The notes under the pieces were generated by a model. It saw only the letters and a program-made list of their open reading frames with translations. It ran no database searches and had not been told where the DNA came from. This document shows, piece after piece, positions 26,902-35,092 of a stretch of 49,231 nt of DNA. How positions within the stretch are numbered: position 1 is the stretch's first letter; each line of letters opens with the position of its first letter. The translations under genes were made by a program, and so were the position numbers. Source of the DNA: Bacilli bacterium (GTDB taxonomy: Bacteria > Bacillota > Bacilli > Alicyclobacillales > SLC66); the NCBI GenBank assembly GCA_013044175.1, contig JABEUY010000019.1, positions 1-49,231 of the forward strand. The letters are read 5' to 3'.

Positions 26902-27717
26902 ATGATGAAAGATAAGAAAATTGTACTCACAGGGACGAGAAGAGTTGATGAAATGACAGCGATCGTACATAAACTAGGGGGTATTCCCGTTTTACGACCG
27001 CTTCATAATAGCGTTTTTCATCAAGACGATGAGATCGCCCAAGCGTTGCGAACGATGATATTTTCGCCACCGGATTATGTCTTGTTTACGACAGCCTTTG
27101 GGGCACAAAGACTTTATGATGTGGCGATACAAGAAAAGATCGATCAAGAATGGCTCGCCATGCTTCACCATACCAAGCTGATCGTTCGCGGTTATAAAAC
27201 GGCACAAGTACTTAAAGGTCTAGGACTTAAAATATCGATTCGCGATGTTGACGGTACTGTGGCAAGCGTCATCGATCAGTTGATCGAACAAGATGTTGAG
27301 GGTAAAACGATTGATGTTCAATTGTACGGTGAGATGCAGATCGATTTTACGAAGCGATTAAGTGATCGTAAAGCGGTGGTCAGAGAGATTGCGCCTTATC
27401 ATCAAACGGATACTAATCAAGACGTGATGCAAGCTTTGCTGCAGGATATTATTGACCATCGCGTCGATGCTGTCACTTTTACGAGCTCAACGCAGGTAAA
27501 AACGTTGATTCATGCGATGCATGCCAATGATCGAGGAGAAAAAGTAATCGAAGCGTTTAATCGTCAAATGCCGATCGCTGTCGCCATCGGTAAAGTAACG
27601 ACACAAACGCTTCGTGATGAAGGCATCGAGGAAGTCATCTATCCTGAGACAGAACGGATGGGTGCGATGCTCGTTGAGCTCGCAAAGTACTTTGATGATC
27701 TTGATGAAAATTCTTAA
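26902..27717 (+). CDS. Uroporphyrinogen-III synthase family protein (HemD-like)
   Basis: A 271-residue protein with the bilobed HEM4 layout: KKIVLTGTRRVDEM at the start of lobe 1, PPDYVLFTTAFGAQRL, then VDAVTFTSSTQVKTL, and PIAVAIGKVTTQTLRDEG at the end. HemD cyclises hydroxymethylbilane to uroporphyrinogen III. No other heme genes are adjacent, so this may be a paralogue rather than the biosynthetic enzyme; the family is poorly conserved and activity cannot be read from sequence. ATG 26902 follows GGGGGGA; another ATG lies at 26905. It appears to lead a four-gene set with the efflux pump, aldo/keto reductase and epimerase-like genes. Confidence 0.75.
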   Translation: MMKDKKIVLTGTRRVDEMTAIVHKLGGIPVLRPLHNSVFHQDDEIAQALRTMIFSPPDYVLFTTAFGAQRLYDVAIQEKIDQEWLAMLHHTKLIVRGYKTAQVLKGLGLKISIRDVDGTVASVIDQLIEQDVEGKTIDVQLYGEMQIDFTKRLSDRKAVVREIAPYHQTDTNQDVMQALLQDIIDHRVDAVTFTSSTQVKTLIHAMHANDRGEKVIEAFNRQMPIAVAIGKVTTQTLRDEGIEEVIYPETERMGAMLVELAKYFDDLDENS

Positions 27718-27735
27718 TCAAGGGGACTACTTCGT

Positions 27736-28944
27736 TTGAGCAATCGTTTCGTCAGGGTCTTTCAAATCATTCTGTTGGGTTCGCTTACTGCACTCGCACC
27801 GCTATCGATCGATATGTACTTACCAGCGTTACCATCGCTTTCACAGTCACTCCATGCGAGTACTTCAATGGCGCAGTTGAGTCTAACCTTTTGTTTGTTT
27901 GGTCTCGCTGTCGGTCAACTATTCGGCGGAGCGATTTCAGATACCTTAGGTCGAAGAAAGCCGCTTTTACTCGGGATGGCGATTTTCACGGTGACTTCGT
28001 TATGGGCAGGTAGTACGCATACGATGTATCTGTTTTTGCTTTTGCGCTTGTGTCAAGGTCTATCTGGCGCGATGGGTATCGTGATTGCGCGAGCCATCGC
28101 TCGTGATTACTATGATGGTCCTGAGCTTACGCGATTTTTTGCTTTGCTCATGATGATCAATGGATTAGCGCCGATTGCAGCGCCTATTCTTGGAGGACAG
28201 TTATTACGCATTACATCTTGGCATGGCGTTTTTTATGTGCTTTTTGCTACTGGCGTACTTTTAGTCATCGGTGTATTTCTTTTGTTACCGGAAAGTTTAA
28301 CGAAAGAAAAACGGATTAGCGGTGGGATAACTCAACTGTTACGCACGCAAAAATCGCTTCTTTTTGATCGAGTATTTATGGGCTATGTCTTGACACAAGG
28401 GTTTGTGATGGCGGCGATGTTTGCCTATATCGCTGGTTCCCCCTTTGTCGTACAAAAAATATACGGTTTATCGCCGCAAGCCTTTAGTGCGATTTTTGCG
28501 ACGAATGGTCTTGGCATTATTGTTGTCGGACAAGTTAGTGCTTTTATGGCGAAACGATATGTCGAACGACATGTTTTGACTGTAGGTGTGGTCAGTGCAT
28601 TTAGTGGTGGGATAGTGCTCTTTTTTATGTTGCTGATTCATGCACCTTTGTATCTTGTGCTTATTCCTCTGTTTGTTGTTGTTGCAAGCATTGGTAATGT
28701 CTCAACGCTGGGTTCTTCGTTGGCAATGCACACAAAAGGTGAACAGGCAGGTTCAGCGGCTGGGATGATCGGGGTGATTTCCATGCTTTTTGGGGCGCTC
28801 GTTTCTCCCTTGGTTGGCTTAGGTGGTCAGTTGTCTGCGATGCCGATGGCGTATGTAATCGTCGCTTGTGAAATACTGGGTATGCTCATGTATTTCATGA
28901 TTGCTCAACCATTGAACGACTGCGCTCTCGTGCGCAAGAACTGA
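27736..28944 (+). CDS. Bcr/CflA family multidrug efflux MFS transporter
   Basis: A 402-residue, 12-helix drug:H+ antiporter. The Bcr/CflA (DHA1) pattern is clear: PLSIDMYLPALPSL in helix 1, GQLFGGAISDTLGRRKPLL for the loop 2-3 motif, and LRLCQGLSGAMGIVIARAIARD in helix 4. TTG start behind AAGGGGAC, 18 nt after the HemD-like stop. Substrates could be antibiotics or metabolites such as sulfonamides, bicyclomycin or small peptides in other bacteria; none can be assigned here. Confidence 0.92.
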   Translation: MSNRFVRVFQIILLGSLTALAPLSIDMYLPALPSLSQSLHASTSMAQLSLTFCLFGLAVGQLFGGAISDTLGRRKPLLLGMAIFTVTSLWAGSTHTMYLFLLLRLCQGLSGAMGIVIARAIARDYYDGPELTRFFALLMMINGLAPIAAPILGGQLLRITSWHGVFYVLFATGVLLVIGVFLLLPESLTKEKRISGGITQLLRTQKSLLFDRVFMGYVLTQGFVMAAMFAYIAGSPFVVQKIYGLSPQAFSAIFATNGLGIIVVGQVSAFMAKRYVERHVLTVGVVSAFSGGIVLFFMLLIHAPLYLVLIPLFVVVASIGNVSTLGSSLAMHTKGEQAGSAAGMIGVISMLFGALVSPLVGLGGQLSAMPMAYVIVACEILGMLMYFMIAQPLNDCALVRKN

Positions 28945-28989
28945 TCGATCAACGAAAGAAATAACACAAAAAGAAAGTAGGGTGTGGGC

Positions 28990-29904
28990 ATGCGGTATCG
29001 ACGTCTCGGTAAAACTGATTTACGCGTATCAGTTATTGGCTTAGGAACTTGGCAGTTTGGTGGTGAGTGGGGAAAAGATTTTACGCAAGATGAGGTCGAT
29101 GCCATTTTAGGTTGTGCTTTGGAACAAGGGATCAATCTGATCGATACGGCTGAATGCTATGGGGATCACCTTTCTGAAGCCCTGATTGGCAGTTACCTCT
29201 CTCGCCATCGTCGCGATGATTTTTTGATTGCTACAAAATTTGGTCATGGCTATTCGGGACGGTTTGAACGAATGCAGTTATGGACTGCGCAAGATGTACA
29301 AAAGCAAATTGAGGCTTCTTTACGAGCGCTTCAGACAGATTATCTTGATCTTTATCAATTCCATTCGGGGGCGGATGCGTACTTTGATCAAGATGATTTA
29401 TGGACGATGCTCGACAAACAGAAACAAGCAGGGAAAATTCGTCATATTGGTACTTCAATAGGTAGCAATGATAATTTGCATCAAACGGCGATGTCTTCGC
29501 ATTATGGTGTTGAGGCGATTCAAGTCGTGTACAATCGGCTGGATCAAAAGCCAGAAGAACGTGTTTTTCCCTCTTGTCAGGCGCAAGATCTTGGCGTATT
29601 AGCGCGCGTACCTTTAGCGAGTGGCTATCTCAGTGGCAAGTATACGCCAGGTGCAAAGTTCGATGAAAAAGATGTTCGTCACCGTCATGATGCTGAGTCG
29701 ACGTATCAAAAATTGGTCACAGTAGCTAAAATCAAAGAGGAAGAACTACCCGAAGGCATGGATATGGCGACGTATGCGTTAACATGGTGCCTTCGTCATC
29801 CTGCCGTGTCAACCGTTATACCCGGATGTAAAAATCCAGAGCAAGTGATCGCCAATGCTCAGGCCGCAGATTTTCTTGGTGATCATCCGCAAGATATCCT
29901 TTGA
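28990..29904 (+). CDS. Aldo/keto reductase
   Basis: A 304-residue NADPH-dependent oxidoreductase with a TIM barrel. The catalytic tetrad positions are visible: Asp in NLIDTAECYG, Tyr in CYG, Lys in LIATKFG and His in LYQFHSG. The N-terminal RYRRLGKTDLRVSVIGLGTWQFGG is the family start. The C-terminal cofactor segment reads TVIPGCKNPEQV. ATG 28990 is preferred over the GTG at 28984 because AGGG lies 7 nt before it. The SDR gene follows directly (14 nt). Substrate unknown. Confidence 0.92.
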   Translation: MRYRRLGKTDLRVSVIGLGTWQFGGEWGKDFTQDEVDAILGCALEQGINLIDTAECYGDHLSEALIGSYLSRHRRDDFLIATKFGHGYSGRFERMQLWTAQDVQKQIEASLRALQTDYLDLYQFHSGADAYFDQDDLWTMLDKQKQAGKIRHIGTSIGSNDNLHQTAMSSHYGVEAIQVVYNRLDQKPEERVFPSCQAQDLGVLARVPLASGYLSGKYTPGAKFDEKDVRHRHDAESTYQKLVTVAKIKEEELPEGMDMATYALTWCLRHPAVSTVIPGCKNPEQVIANAQAADFLGDHPQDIL

Positions 29905-29918
29905 AAGAAGGTAATCGA

Positions 29919-30950
29919 TTGAAAGTTTTATTGATCGGTGGTACAGGAACGATAAGTTTATCGATAACCCAACAACTGGCGAAAGCCAATCATGAAGTCT
30001 ACGTAGTAAATCGCGGGCATCAAAATGGAGATTTACCCGCTCAAGTGAACGTGCTTCGAGCAGATTACGCGAATGAAGATGAGGTTGCTCGTGTGATTGC
30101 GCCGTATCAGTTTGATGTGGTGGCTAATTTTATCGCTTTTCGACCCGAGCAAGTGCAAAAGGACGTCAGACTTTTTCGCCATAAAACGCGGCAGTACGTC
30201 TTTATCAGTTCCGCTTCAGCGTATCAAAAGCCGCTTTCTGATTATAAGATTACAGAAAGTACGCCGCTTGCTAATCCCTTTTGGGCGTATTCAAGAGATA
30301 AGATCGCCTGTGAACAAGCGTTAATGAATTTTTATCGCGAAGAAGGTTTTCCCGTAACGATCGTTCGTCCTAGTCATACGTATGATGAGCGAGCGATACC
30401 GCTAGGCGTGCATGGGAAAAAAGGCTCTTGGTCTGTGATTCGCCGTTTACTTGAAGGCAAACCGGTGATCATTCATGGTGATGGCTCATCGCTTTGGACG
30501 ATGACGCATAGTCGTGATTTTGCTAAAGGCTTTATCGGCTTACTTGGTAATCGTCATGCACTTGGTGAAGCGGTACATATCACTTCCGATGAATCATTGA
30601 CGTGGAATCAGATTTATCAAACGATAGCGGATACTGTGGGTGTTTCCTTAAAAGCTTCCTTTGTTCCCTCTTCGATTCTTGCTCGGTGTAGCCAAGGCGA
30701 ACTTTTAGGTCCCTTGCTTGGCGATAAGGCAAATACTGTTGTTTTTGATAATGCAAAAATCAAACGACTTGTACCAGACTTTGTGGCAACAACGCGGTAT
30801 GATCAAGGCATTCAAGAGTCGTTACACTATTATGAATCTCATCCAGAACTTCAACTTGAAGATCCTGATTTTGATGCTTGGTGTGATCAGGTGATCGCTT
30901 TACACGATCAAATGCTTGATCAAGTGCAGACGATGTCCTTATCATTTTGA
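29919..30950 (+). CDS. NAD-dependent epimerase/dehydratase family (extended SDR) protein
   Basis: A 343-residue Rossmann-fold protein with the nucleotide loop LLIGGTGTISLSI, SSASAYQKP, then YSRDK (Tyr/Lys of the SDR active site) and TIVRPSHTYDE. The middle and C-terminal parts resemble nucleotide-sugar epimerases and reductases of the atypical SDR type. It is not a typical GalE, so it should not be taken as the missing partner of galT-galK. TTG 29919 has AAGAAGG (29905-29911) 7 nt upstream; the frame is also open from TTG 29901, overlapping the aldo/keto reductase stop. Confidence 0.82.
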   Translation: MKVLLIGGTGTISLSITQQLAKANHEVYVVNRGHQNGDLPAQVNVLRADYANEDEVARVIAPYQFDVVANFIAFRPEQVQKDVRLFRHKTRQYVFISSASAYQKPLSDYKITESTPLANPFWAYSRDKIACEQALMNFYREEGFPVTIVRPSHTYDERAIPLGVHGKKGSWSVIRRLLEGKPVIIHGDGSSLWTMTHSRDFAKGFIGLLGNRHALGEAVHITSDESLTWNQIYQTIADTVGVSLKASFVPSSILARCSQGELLGPLLGDKANTVVFDNAKIKRLVPDFVATTRYDQGIQESLHYYESHPELQLEDPDFDAWCDQVIALHDQMLDQVQTMSLSF

Positions 30951-30958
30951 GACTAACG

Positions 30959-30992
30959 AGCAAGCGCGTAACTAGCAAGTGACGCGCTTGCT
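30959..30992. terminator. Bidirectional terminator between SDR gene and psuG
   Basis: An 11-bp perfect stem AGCAAGCGCGT / ACGCGCTTGCT (30959-30969 with 30982-30992) in the 51-nt convergent gap. A T-rich stretch lies about 10 nt further on the plus side. Confidence 0.7.
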
Positions 30993-31001
30993 TGGTAGCG
31001 T

Positions 31002-31922
31002 TTATTTTTTGTGCCGATTAGCAAGTTCTACAGCGAGTCTAGCCCCGACTTTAGCGTTGTTTTTGACGAGAGCGACGTTGGTCTTCAAACTGGTGCCATC
31101 CGTTAATGAGGTAATTCGATCAAGTAAGAATGGCGTTACCTCTTTACCTTTGATCTGTCTTTTCGCAGCTTCTTCTAAAGCGTTTTGAATGATCGCCTCC
31201 ATCGATTCCGTATCAAGCGCCTCCGCTTCAGGAACTGGATTGGCGATGACTGCACCACCATGTAGACCAAGAGACCATTTTGTGACGAGCACATCAGCAA
31301 GGGTTGCCGCATCATCCACGCGAAAGTTCGCAGAGAATCCACTTTTTCGACTATAAAAAGCAGGAAAATCATCCGTTTGATAGCCGATCACAGGTACGCC
31401 ATGCGTCTCCAAATATTCTAACGTCAAACCGATGTCTAAAATCGATTTAGCGCCTGCGCAGACGACAGCAACATCCGTTTTGGCAAGTTCCTCTAAGTCT
31501 GCGGAGATATCCATGGTAGTCTGCGCACCGCGATGAACACCCCCAATTCCGCCCGTGACAAATACGTTAATCCCCGCAAGATTCGCACAGATCATCGTTG
31601 CGGCTACTGTGGTTGCACCATGTTGTTTCATCGAGAGCACATAGGCAAGATCGCGACGGCTTACTTTACTGATCGCATCACGATTCTTGGGATCGCCAAG
31701 AAATTCAAGTTCATCTTCATGAAGACCGACTTTGATCTTGCCGTCAAGAATTGCGATGGTGGCAGGAACAGCACCCTGTTCACGGACGATCGCTTCAACT
31801 TCTCGTGCCGTTTCGACATTGATCGGATAGGGCATACCATGTGAGATAATCGTCGATTCAAGAGCAACGATAGGGAGATTGCGTTCACGGGCATTTTGCA
31901 CTTCATCAGAATAATGGATCAT
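31002..31922 (-). CDS. psuG: Pseudouridine-5'-phosphate glycosidase
   Basis: A 306-residue enzyme that breaks the C-C bond of pseudouridine 5'-phosphate, giving uracil and ribose 5-phosphate. Family landmarks: [17 protein letters not shown] near the N terminus, [48 protein letters not shown] and [16 protein letters not shown]. The usual metal- and phosphate-binding regions are intact. Its ATG overlaps the TGA of psuK by 4 nt, giving a coupled two-gene catabolic operon that starts at the promoter near 33110-33138. Confidence 0.96.
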   Translation of the reverse strand: MIHYSDEVQNARERNLPIVALESTIISHGMPYPINVETAREVEAIVREQGAVPATIAILDGKIKVGLHEDELEFLGDPKNRDAISKVSRRDLAYVLSMKQHGATTVAATMICANLAGINVFVTGGIGGVHRGAQTTMDISADLEELAKTDVAVVCAGAKSILDIGLTLEYLETHGVPVIGYQTDDFPAFYSRKSGFSANFRVDDAATLADVLVTKWSLGLHGGAVIANPVPEAEALDTESMEAIIQNALEEAAKRQIKGKEVTPFLLDRITSLTDGTSLKTNVALVKNNAKVGARLAVELANRHKK

Positions 31923-33079
31923 GGTTGACGCTCCTCATGGATTGTTTTTCTGCAGTTCATTAAGAATTCTCGTGCCAATTCAGGTGTGAGGCGACTTGCG
32001 ACCGTTTCTTGGGTGGCAAGCGTGATGGCAGCCATTTCTGTAGCGAAACGAATAGCGAATAGCATTTTTTCACCATGAAATCGTGCGTAACTGTAGGCTG
32101 CTGCAAAAGCATCACCAGCTCCTGTTACATCGATGATCGTGGCTTGTTGCGCTGGAAGATGCGAGAACGTTTGCGTTGAAGCATCATAAGCAAAAACACC
32201 TTTTGCGCCGGATGTGATGATGACTTCTTGGCAACCTCTTTGTGCGATGATTTGGCAAGCCGCTAACAATGAAGCATGATCGCTCTCATCGTCTTTTTCA
32301 GGAGCTGGGTGCTGATAGGCGATGGCATACAGTTCATCACGATTGGCGATCAGATGATCAACACCTTGCAGATCGTAAGGTATGTGTTTTGCTTTAGGTA
32401 CGGAGACGGGAACGATCGTGAGCGAGATCATCGATGCCTTGGCAAAATCGATAAGATACGCGATGAGGTCTTGACGTAAATTCGTGTCGATGATGATGGC
32501 ACCAGCTTGCCGCATGACGGATTCTCGCGTACGTAGGTCTTCCACGGTGATCGCATCATAAATTGCCATATCTGCACAGGCAACGACCATATCACCTTGG
32601 TTATCTAGAATGGCTGTGTAGGTACCGGTATGTTCTGTTTCTTTTCGCATGATCGCGTGCGTATGCACGCCAAGGCTTGAAAGGTGATGGATAAGAGGTT
32701 CACCATCATGGTCAGTTCCGATTGCGGTGATTAAGATCGGTGGTTCGCCAAGTCGTGCTAAGTTCTCAGCGACATTACGGGCTACTCCACCATGCGTCTC
32801 CGTCATGGTTGAAGGGTTAGAAGTACCGAGTGTAAGTGCCCCGATCGACTGGATTTTGCGGTCGATATTCGCGCCACCGATACAAAGAAATCGGCGATTT
32901 TCTCGAAATCGATAGGCACGACCAAGAATTTCGCCTTCTTTGGTAAGTTGAGCGATATACGCAGCGATTGCTGATCGCGTCATACCAAGTTGATCGGCGA
33001 GTTCTTGTTGTGTTAAGTAAGGATTATCGCGGAGTCGACGAAGAACCTCTTGCTTTTTGGAACGGTCTACGTCCGTCAT
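31919..33079 (-). CDS. psuK: Pseudouridine kinase (PfkB family) with N-terminal winged HTH
   Basis: A 386-residue fusion. Residues about 5-58 are a winged helix-turn-helix ([32 protein letters not shown]). Residues about 63-375 are a PfkB ribokinase-fold kinase with the [11 protein letters not shown] start, [15 protein letters not shown] and the catalytic signature [16 protein letters not shown]. It phosphorylates pseudouridine to 5'-phosphate for PsuG. The HTH may let the kinase bind its own promoter, where two matching palindromes lie 21 bp apart. The start ATG is behind AAGGCGGTGA. Such HTH-kinase fusions exist in the family; DNA binding by this one is inferred. Confidence 0.92.
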   Translation of the reverse strand: MTDVDRSKKQEVLRRLRDNPYLTQQELADQLGMTRSAIAAYIAQLTKEGEILGRAYRFRENRRFLCIGGANIDRKIQSIGALTLGTSNPSTMTETHGGVARNVAENLARLGEPPILITAIGTDHDGEPLIHHLSSLGVHTHAIMRKETEHTGTYTAILDNQGDMVVACADMAIYDAITVEDLRTRESVMRQAGAIIIDTNLRQDLIAYLIDFAKASMISLTIVPVSVPKAKHIPYDLQGVDHLIANRDELYAIAYQHPAPEKDDESDHASLLAACQIIAQRGCQEVIITSGAKGVFAYDASTQTFSHLPAQQATIIDVTGAGDAFAAAYSYARFHGEKMLFAIRFATEMAAITLATQETVASRLTPELAREFLMNCRKTIHEERQP

Positions 33080-33091
33080 TTCATCACCGCC

Positions 33092-33138
33092 TTAACAAGT
33101 GTTAATTAAACTATAACAATTGTTAAGCGTCTTGTAAA
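33092..33138 (-). promoter_or_regulatory. psuKG promoter with two phased palindromic operators
   Basis: On the minus strand: TTTACA (33133-33138), a 17-nt spacer and TATAGT (33110-33115) with an extended TGT. Palindromes TTAACAAGTGTTAA (33092-33105) and ATAACAATTGTTAA (33113-33126) have centres 21 bp apart (two helical turns). One covers the -10 and spacer, the other the start of transcription. This is a repressor layout. Confidence 0.75.
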
Positions 33139-33160
33139 GTAAAGATGGATTCAGTATGGT
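33132..33160 (+). promoter_or_regulatory. Divergent promoter of the GrdB-like gene
   Basis: TTGTAA (33132-33137), a 17-nt spacer and TATGGT (33155-33160). Its -35 overlaps the -35 of the psuKG promoter, so proteins bound at the psu operators could affect both. Confidence 0.5.
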
Positions 33161-33190
33161 TAAAGGTAATTAAGGCGAAGGGGGAACCGT

Positions 33191-33946
33191 ATGGCGGCAA
33201 CGATAGAATCTGTCGAAAAGGTAGTGCAAGAGAACTACGTCCCAGAATTTCATTATCTCAAGTATGATACTACGCCTTTTCAACCGTTTACCAAAGATCT
33301 TGCTAGCGCAAAAGGCGCATTGATCACAACAGGTGGTGTTTTTTTAAAAGGTGAACCGCCTTTTCAAGATAACTATGGCCTTGGCGATCCGTCTTATCGA
33401 GAAATTCCGAGTGATGTCGATACGAAAAAACTGATGCATTATCATGAACACTATGATCATACGAATGCATCGAAAGACATCAATTGTATTTTCCCCATAG
33501 AAAGAATGCGCCAACTCGCAAAAGAAGGTACGATCGGTCCTTTGGCAGAAACTTTTTATAGTTTTATGGGCTTTGTTCCGATTGCACACCCACTTTTGAC
33601 GAGAACGGCACCTCAGGTAGCCCGTAAATTAAAAAAAGAGTTGGTTGACTATGTGCTGATAGCACCTGTCTGACCCGTTTGCCAACAGACGGCCAGTTTG
33701 GTCGCTCGTGTGATTGAACAAGCAGGTATTCCAACGATGACAGTAACCATGATGAAAGATGTCGCTTTGGCAGTGAAACCACCGAGAAGTATGTATCTCA
33801 AATTTCCGTTTGGCAGTCCTATGGGAAGACCTGGTGATGTGCAAAAACAAACCGCCGTATTAAAAGCGATGCTCGATGGTCTAATAACCATCGATACGCC
33901 TGGAATGATTCTTGAGCCCTCCTTGTCGTATGGTGGCGATGCCTAA
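33191..33946 (+). CDS. GrdB-family selenoprotein with in-frame UGA (glycine/betaine/D-proline reductase B-like)
   Basis: A single frame runs from ATG 33191 to TAA 33944-33946, interrupted only by TGA at 33671-33673. Reading TGA as selenocysteine gives 251 residues with Sec at position 161 in APV-U-PVC, a UxxC redox motif (Cys164). Homologous families carry Cys in the same place (PVCPVC). Protein similarity continues across the TGA: GALITTGGVFLKGEPPF, HYHEHYDHTNASKDINCIFP and SFMGFVP before it; QQTASLVARVIEQAGIPT and FPFGSPMGRPGD after it. A SECIS-like hairpin lies 21 nt downstream of the TGA. Related proteins act as thiol/selenol reductases, but the substrate is unknown and no GrdA/PrdA partner is near. 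If the cell lacks Sec machinery, this would be a broken gene. Confidence 0.85.
33685..33711 (+). promoter_or_regulatory. SECIS-like hairpin for UGA recoding
   Basis: The core stem CGGCC (33690-33694) / GGTCG (33700-33704) has one G-U pair and loop AGTTT with G at the second loop position. ACA and GA pair further out with GTGT-side bases through two bulges. The loop begins 21 nt after the TGA, inside the distance described for bacterial SECIS elements (about 16-37 nt). Confidence 0.65.
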
Positions 33947-33947
33947 A

Positions 33948-33980
33948 AGCAAAAAACACCCCTTAGGGGTGTTTTTTGCT
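33948..33980. terminator. Bidirectional terminator
   Basis: AGCAAAAAACACCCC, loop TTA, GGGGTGTTTTTTGCT (33948-33980): 15 bp. A-runs and T-runs on both sides make it work in both directions, serving the GrdB-like gene and the HD-GYP gene that ends here. Confidence 0.92.
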
Positions 33981-34921
33981 TATTCTACGATGCGTACAAT
34001 TTTAATTCCTGTCATTTGGGAAAGGTCGATGACGGTTTGTCCTACTTCAATCATCGGTAACGTAGGGGCTTGTGGTGAAATGACTTTGATCACACCTCGC
34101 TCGCCATTGGACAATTCGACATGCGTGCCGACGAGCTCATTCATCATCATGCGAAGAAATGTTAAAGTGACGAGTGGATCAAACATCCCGAACATATCGT
34201 GATGTAATTTAACCAGGATTTCATAAAAAGGGATTTGATCTCGATAGACGCGCATACTTGACATGGCATGAAAGCTATCGATGACGGAAACGATTTTGGA
34301 TAAGGGATGAATTTCATCATCTTTCTTGTTATACGGATACCCTGATCCATTGAGGCGCTCATGATGTTCGAGCGCGATTCGTGCCTGAACTTCCGGCGCA
34401 GCGCCTGTGCGCTCGATCAATTCATAACCGTACACGGTATGGCGCTTCATCTCTTCGTATTCGGCATGGGTCAGCGAAGTCGGTTTGTTTAAAATTTCAT
34501 CAGGAATACGCAGTTTGCCGATATCGTGTAACACGGCGCCTTGCAAAAGATCTGTCTGATCCTCGAAAGACAGATTCAAAGCCCTACCGAGTTTTAAAGA
34601 CAAAATGGCAACGGCAATACTGTGTTGGCTTGTGTAATCATCTTTTTGTCCCAATTGTAAGATCAGATTAAAAATGCCTGGTTCGCTTGACATCATTTGC
34701 ACAGCCGGAAACACGACATCTTGAAGAGGTTGAATCAAGATACGATTGTTCTTGCGAATTTCTTTCAGCACTTTTGTCATTTCGGAAGTAGCTAAATGAA
34801 GTGTCATCAGCGCCGATTCCGTCGGTGACACATCGGTACTGGTAGGAGAGAAGGGAACATCACTCATAAAATGCTTATAGTGTGAGTGGCTTTCTTTTGA
34901 AGATTCAAATTCGTTACGCAT
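33980..34921 (-). CDS. Soluble HD-GYP domain phosphodiesterase
   Basis: A 313-residue protein without membrane segments. The N-terminal 90 residues are a family-typical helical region. HD-GYP (about 95-260) has the HD pair at residues 132-133 in HDIGKLRIP and GYP at 194-196 in HHERLNGSGYP, then DSFHAMSSMRVYR. A small C-terminal beta domain (THVELSNGERGVI) follows, as in many Bacillales HD-GYP proteins. Most likely it hydrolyses c-di-GMP. The frame is open to 34990, but the best promoter (34961-34990) lies inside that extension. GAGGAGG at 34933-34939 points to ATG 34921. Confidence 0.9.
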   Translation of the reverse strand: MRNEFESSKESHSHYKHFMSDVPFSPTSTDVSPTESALMTLHLATSEMTKVLKEIRKNNRILIQPLQDVVFPAVQMMSSEPGIFNLILQLGQKDDYTSQHSIAVAILSLKLGRALNLSFEDQTDLLQGAVLHDIGKLRIPDEILNKPTSLTHAEYEEMKRHTVYGYELIERTGAAPEVQARIALEHHERLNGSGYPYNKKDDEIHPLSKIVSVIDSFHAMSSMRVYRDQIPFYEILVKLHHDMFGMFDPLVTLTFLRMMMNELVGTHVELSNGERGVIKVISPQAPTLPMIEVGQTVIDLSQMTGIKIVRIVE

Positions 34922-34960
34922 TACTGTCTCAACCTCCTCATACCGCACAATTACTTTATT

Positions 34961-34990
34961 AGTATAAATCGAAGGTAAACTGTTGGACAA
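34961..34990 (-). promoter_or_regulatory. Promoter of the soluble HD-GYP gene
   Basis: Minus strand: TTGTCC (34985-34990), an 18-nt spacer and TATACT (34961-34966). It supports translation start at 34921 rather than upstream. Confidence 0.65.
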
Positions 34991-35006
34991 GATGAAAATT
35001 CTAGTC

Positions 35007-35035
35007 TTGCTGACTTCGAAATTCTCGACTATACT
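35007..35035 (+). promoter_or_regulatory. Promoter of the EamA transporter gene
   Basis: TTGCTG (35007-35012), a 17-nt spacer and TATACT (35030-35035). The leader contains GTCAG and CTGAC (about 35045-35065) that could form a small hairpin. Confidence 0.6.
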
Positions 35036-35092
35036 TGTCTAACGTCAGGTGTCGGATGTCTGACAACCTAATGGGCTTTGAGGAGGTAGTCG

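Noticed and set aside
29919-30950. galE (UDP-glucose 4-epimerase) completing the gal operon
   Set aside because: It is an SDR, but the N-terminal loop and overall pattern are of the atypical type; it is separated from galK by a terminator and other genes.
33191-33673. Truncated protein ending at the UGA, or two separate genes
   Set aside because: The same frame continues with family-like sequence, there is no ribosome binding site for a second gene, and the UGA sits at the expected redox Cys.
34922-34990. Upstream TTG start of the soluble HD-GYP protein
   Set aside because: The best promoter (TTGTCC-18-TATACT) lies inside this extension, and GAGGAGG precedes the ATG at 34921.
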